Below, in pieces: positions 6,274-6,575 of a stretch of DNA of 6,575 bases. The notes beneath the pieces are model-generated. The model had not been told where the DNA came from. It did no database searches and was given only the letters and a program-made list of their open reading frames with translations. The stretch lies in the NCBI GenBank assembly GCA_900550025.1, contig URQP01000114.1, forward strand, positions 1 to 6,575. Reading direction: 5' to 3'. The DNA comes from an uncultured Porphyromonadaceae bacterium (GTDB lineage: Bacteria; Bacteroidota; Bacteroidia; Bacteroidales; Muribaculaceae). A program made the translations under genes and the position numbers. Position 1 is the stretch's first letter. The number at the start of each line of letters is the position of its first letter.

Positions 6274-6575
6274 TGATTTAATAATCGCTGCCGGCCATAT
6301 CACTGTGGAATACGGTTCGGCGTTGGCTCTCGACGATGTCTCGTTAGAGATAAATGCCGGTGATTTCGTGGCTATTACCGGGCCTAACGGCGGTGGCAAG
6401 AGTACGTTGCTCAAAACGTTGTTGAAACTGATAAAGCCTACATCAGGCACTGTGGAATATTATATGAACGGCGTGACGGTCGAAAGATTGCATATAGGCT
6501 ATCTGCCGCAAAAAAGCAATATCGACAACCGTTTCCCGATTACGGTGGAGGAGGTAGTGGCTTCCGGCTTGTACG
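6257..6575 (+). CDS. znuC: Metal ABC transporter ATP-binding protein, N-terminal part (ZnuC-like)
   Basis: The first 106 residues of an ABC ATPase, cut by the right edge. From ATG 6257 the frame reads [20 protein letters not shown] and stays open to the end. The Walker A motif is GPNGGGKST at residues 42-50, with K48 and S49 binding the nucleotide phosphates and Mg2+. The Q-loop glutamine is Q85 in [11 protein letters not shown]. The following [16 protein letters not shown] is typical of the Zn/Mn (ZnuC/MntB/TroB) ATPases. Walker B, the ABC signature and the H-loop lie beyond the window. The ATG lies within the znuA-like gene in another frame, a 17-nt overlap that implies co-translation; no other ATG fits the N-terminus. 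The membrane permease (ZnuB-like) is expected just downstream, which cannot be seen. Confidence 0.92.
   Translation, partial: MRSPDNDLIIAAGHITVEYGSALALDDVSLEINAGDFVAITGPNGGGKSTLLKTLLKLIKPTSGTVEYYMNGVTVERLHIGYLPQKSNIDNRFPITVEEVVASGLY

Noticed and set aside
6010..6450. Minus-strand open frame of 146 codons across the znuA/znuC junction
   Set aside because: It runs antisense to two clear genes, including the Walker A region of the ATPase, and shows no domain of its own.
1..6575. Search for mobile elements, CRISPR repeats, tRNA/rRNA genes, riboswitches or a novel defence-type system
   Set aside because: No transposase, terminal repeat, repeat-spacer pattern, cloverleaf or long structured leader was visible by eye. 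Every gene falls into a common family, so I do not claim a novel system.

Overview
This window looks like an ordinary chromosomal segment from a member of the Bacteroidales. I lean towards a gut lineage such as Bacteroides, Prevotella or Muribaculaceae, but cannot place it below order. Four things point there. The methionyl-tRNA synthetase has a KISTS loop and a fused C-terminal tRNA-binding domain. The intergenic regions carry boxes matching the Bacteroidetes -7 promoter consensus TAnnTTTG. Starts generally lack Shine-Dalgarno sequences, and the intergenic DNA is AT-rich. No mobile element, CRISPR array, rRNA or tRNA gene is visible, and coding density is high: the longest gene-free gap is 82 bases.

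Layout, left to right. (1) The C-terminal end of the ferrous-iron transporter FeoB (+, cut by the window edge). A clear intrinsic terminator follows, overlapped by a probable promoter. (2) metG (+), then a membrane-bound family-3 acyltransferase (+) with a GTG start 16 nt downstream, probably co-transcribed. (3) Converging on it from the minus strand, a two-gene unit: an Lrp/AsnC-family regulator followed by an inositol-monophosphatase (SuhB-like) enzyme. The stop and start codons of these two share one base. (4) A 74-bp AT-rich divergent intergenic region. (5) A plus-strand run: a GNAT-type acetyltransferase, a zinc/manganese-type substrate-binding lipoprotein (ZnuA-like), and the start of its ABC ATPase (ZnuC-like), cut by the right edge.

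How the genes fit together. The two ends encode metal import: FeoB for Fe2+ and ZnuA/ZnuC for Zn2+ or Mn2+. The middle is housekeeping (translation, sugar-phosphate dephosphorylation) plus a probable envelope acyltransferase. The Lrp-type protein probably controls its own two-gene operon from the shared divergent region and could also influence the GNAT-znu run.

I found no convincing undescribed system. The points most worth a second look are the promoter laid over a terminator upstream of metG, and a Glu in place of the usual first metal-binding His in the ZnuA-like protein. Also notable are the small symmetric elements in the lrp/GNAT intergenic region.
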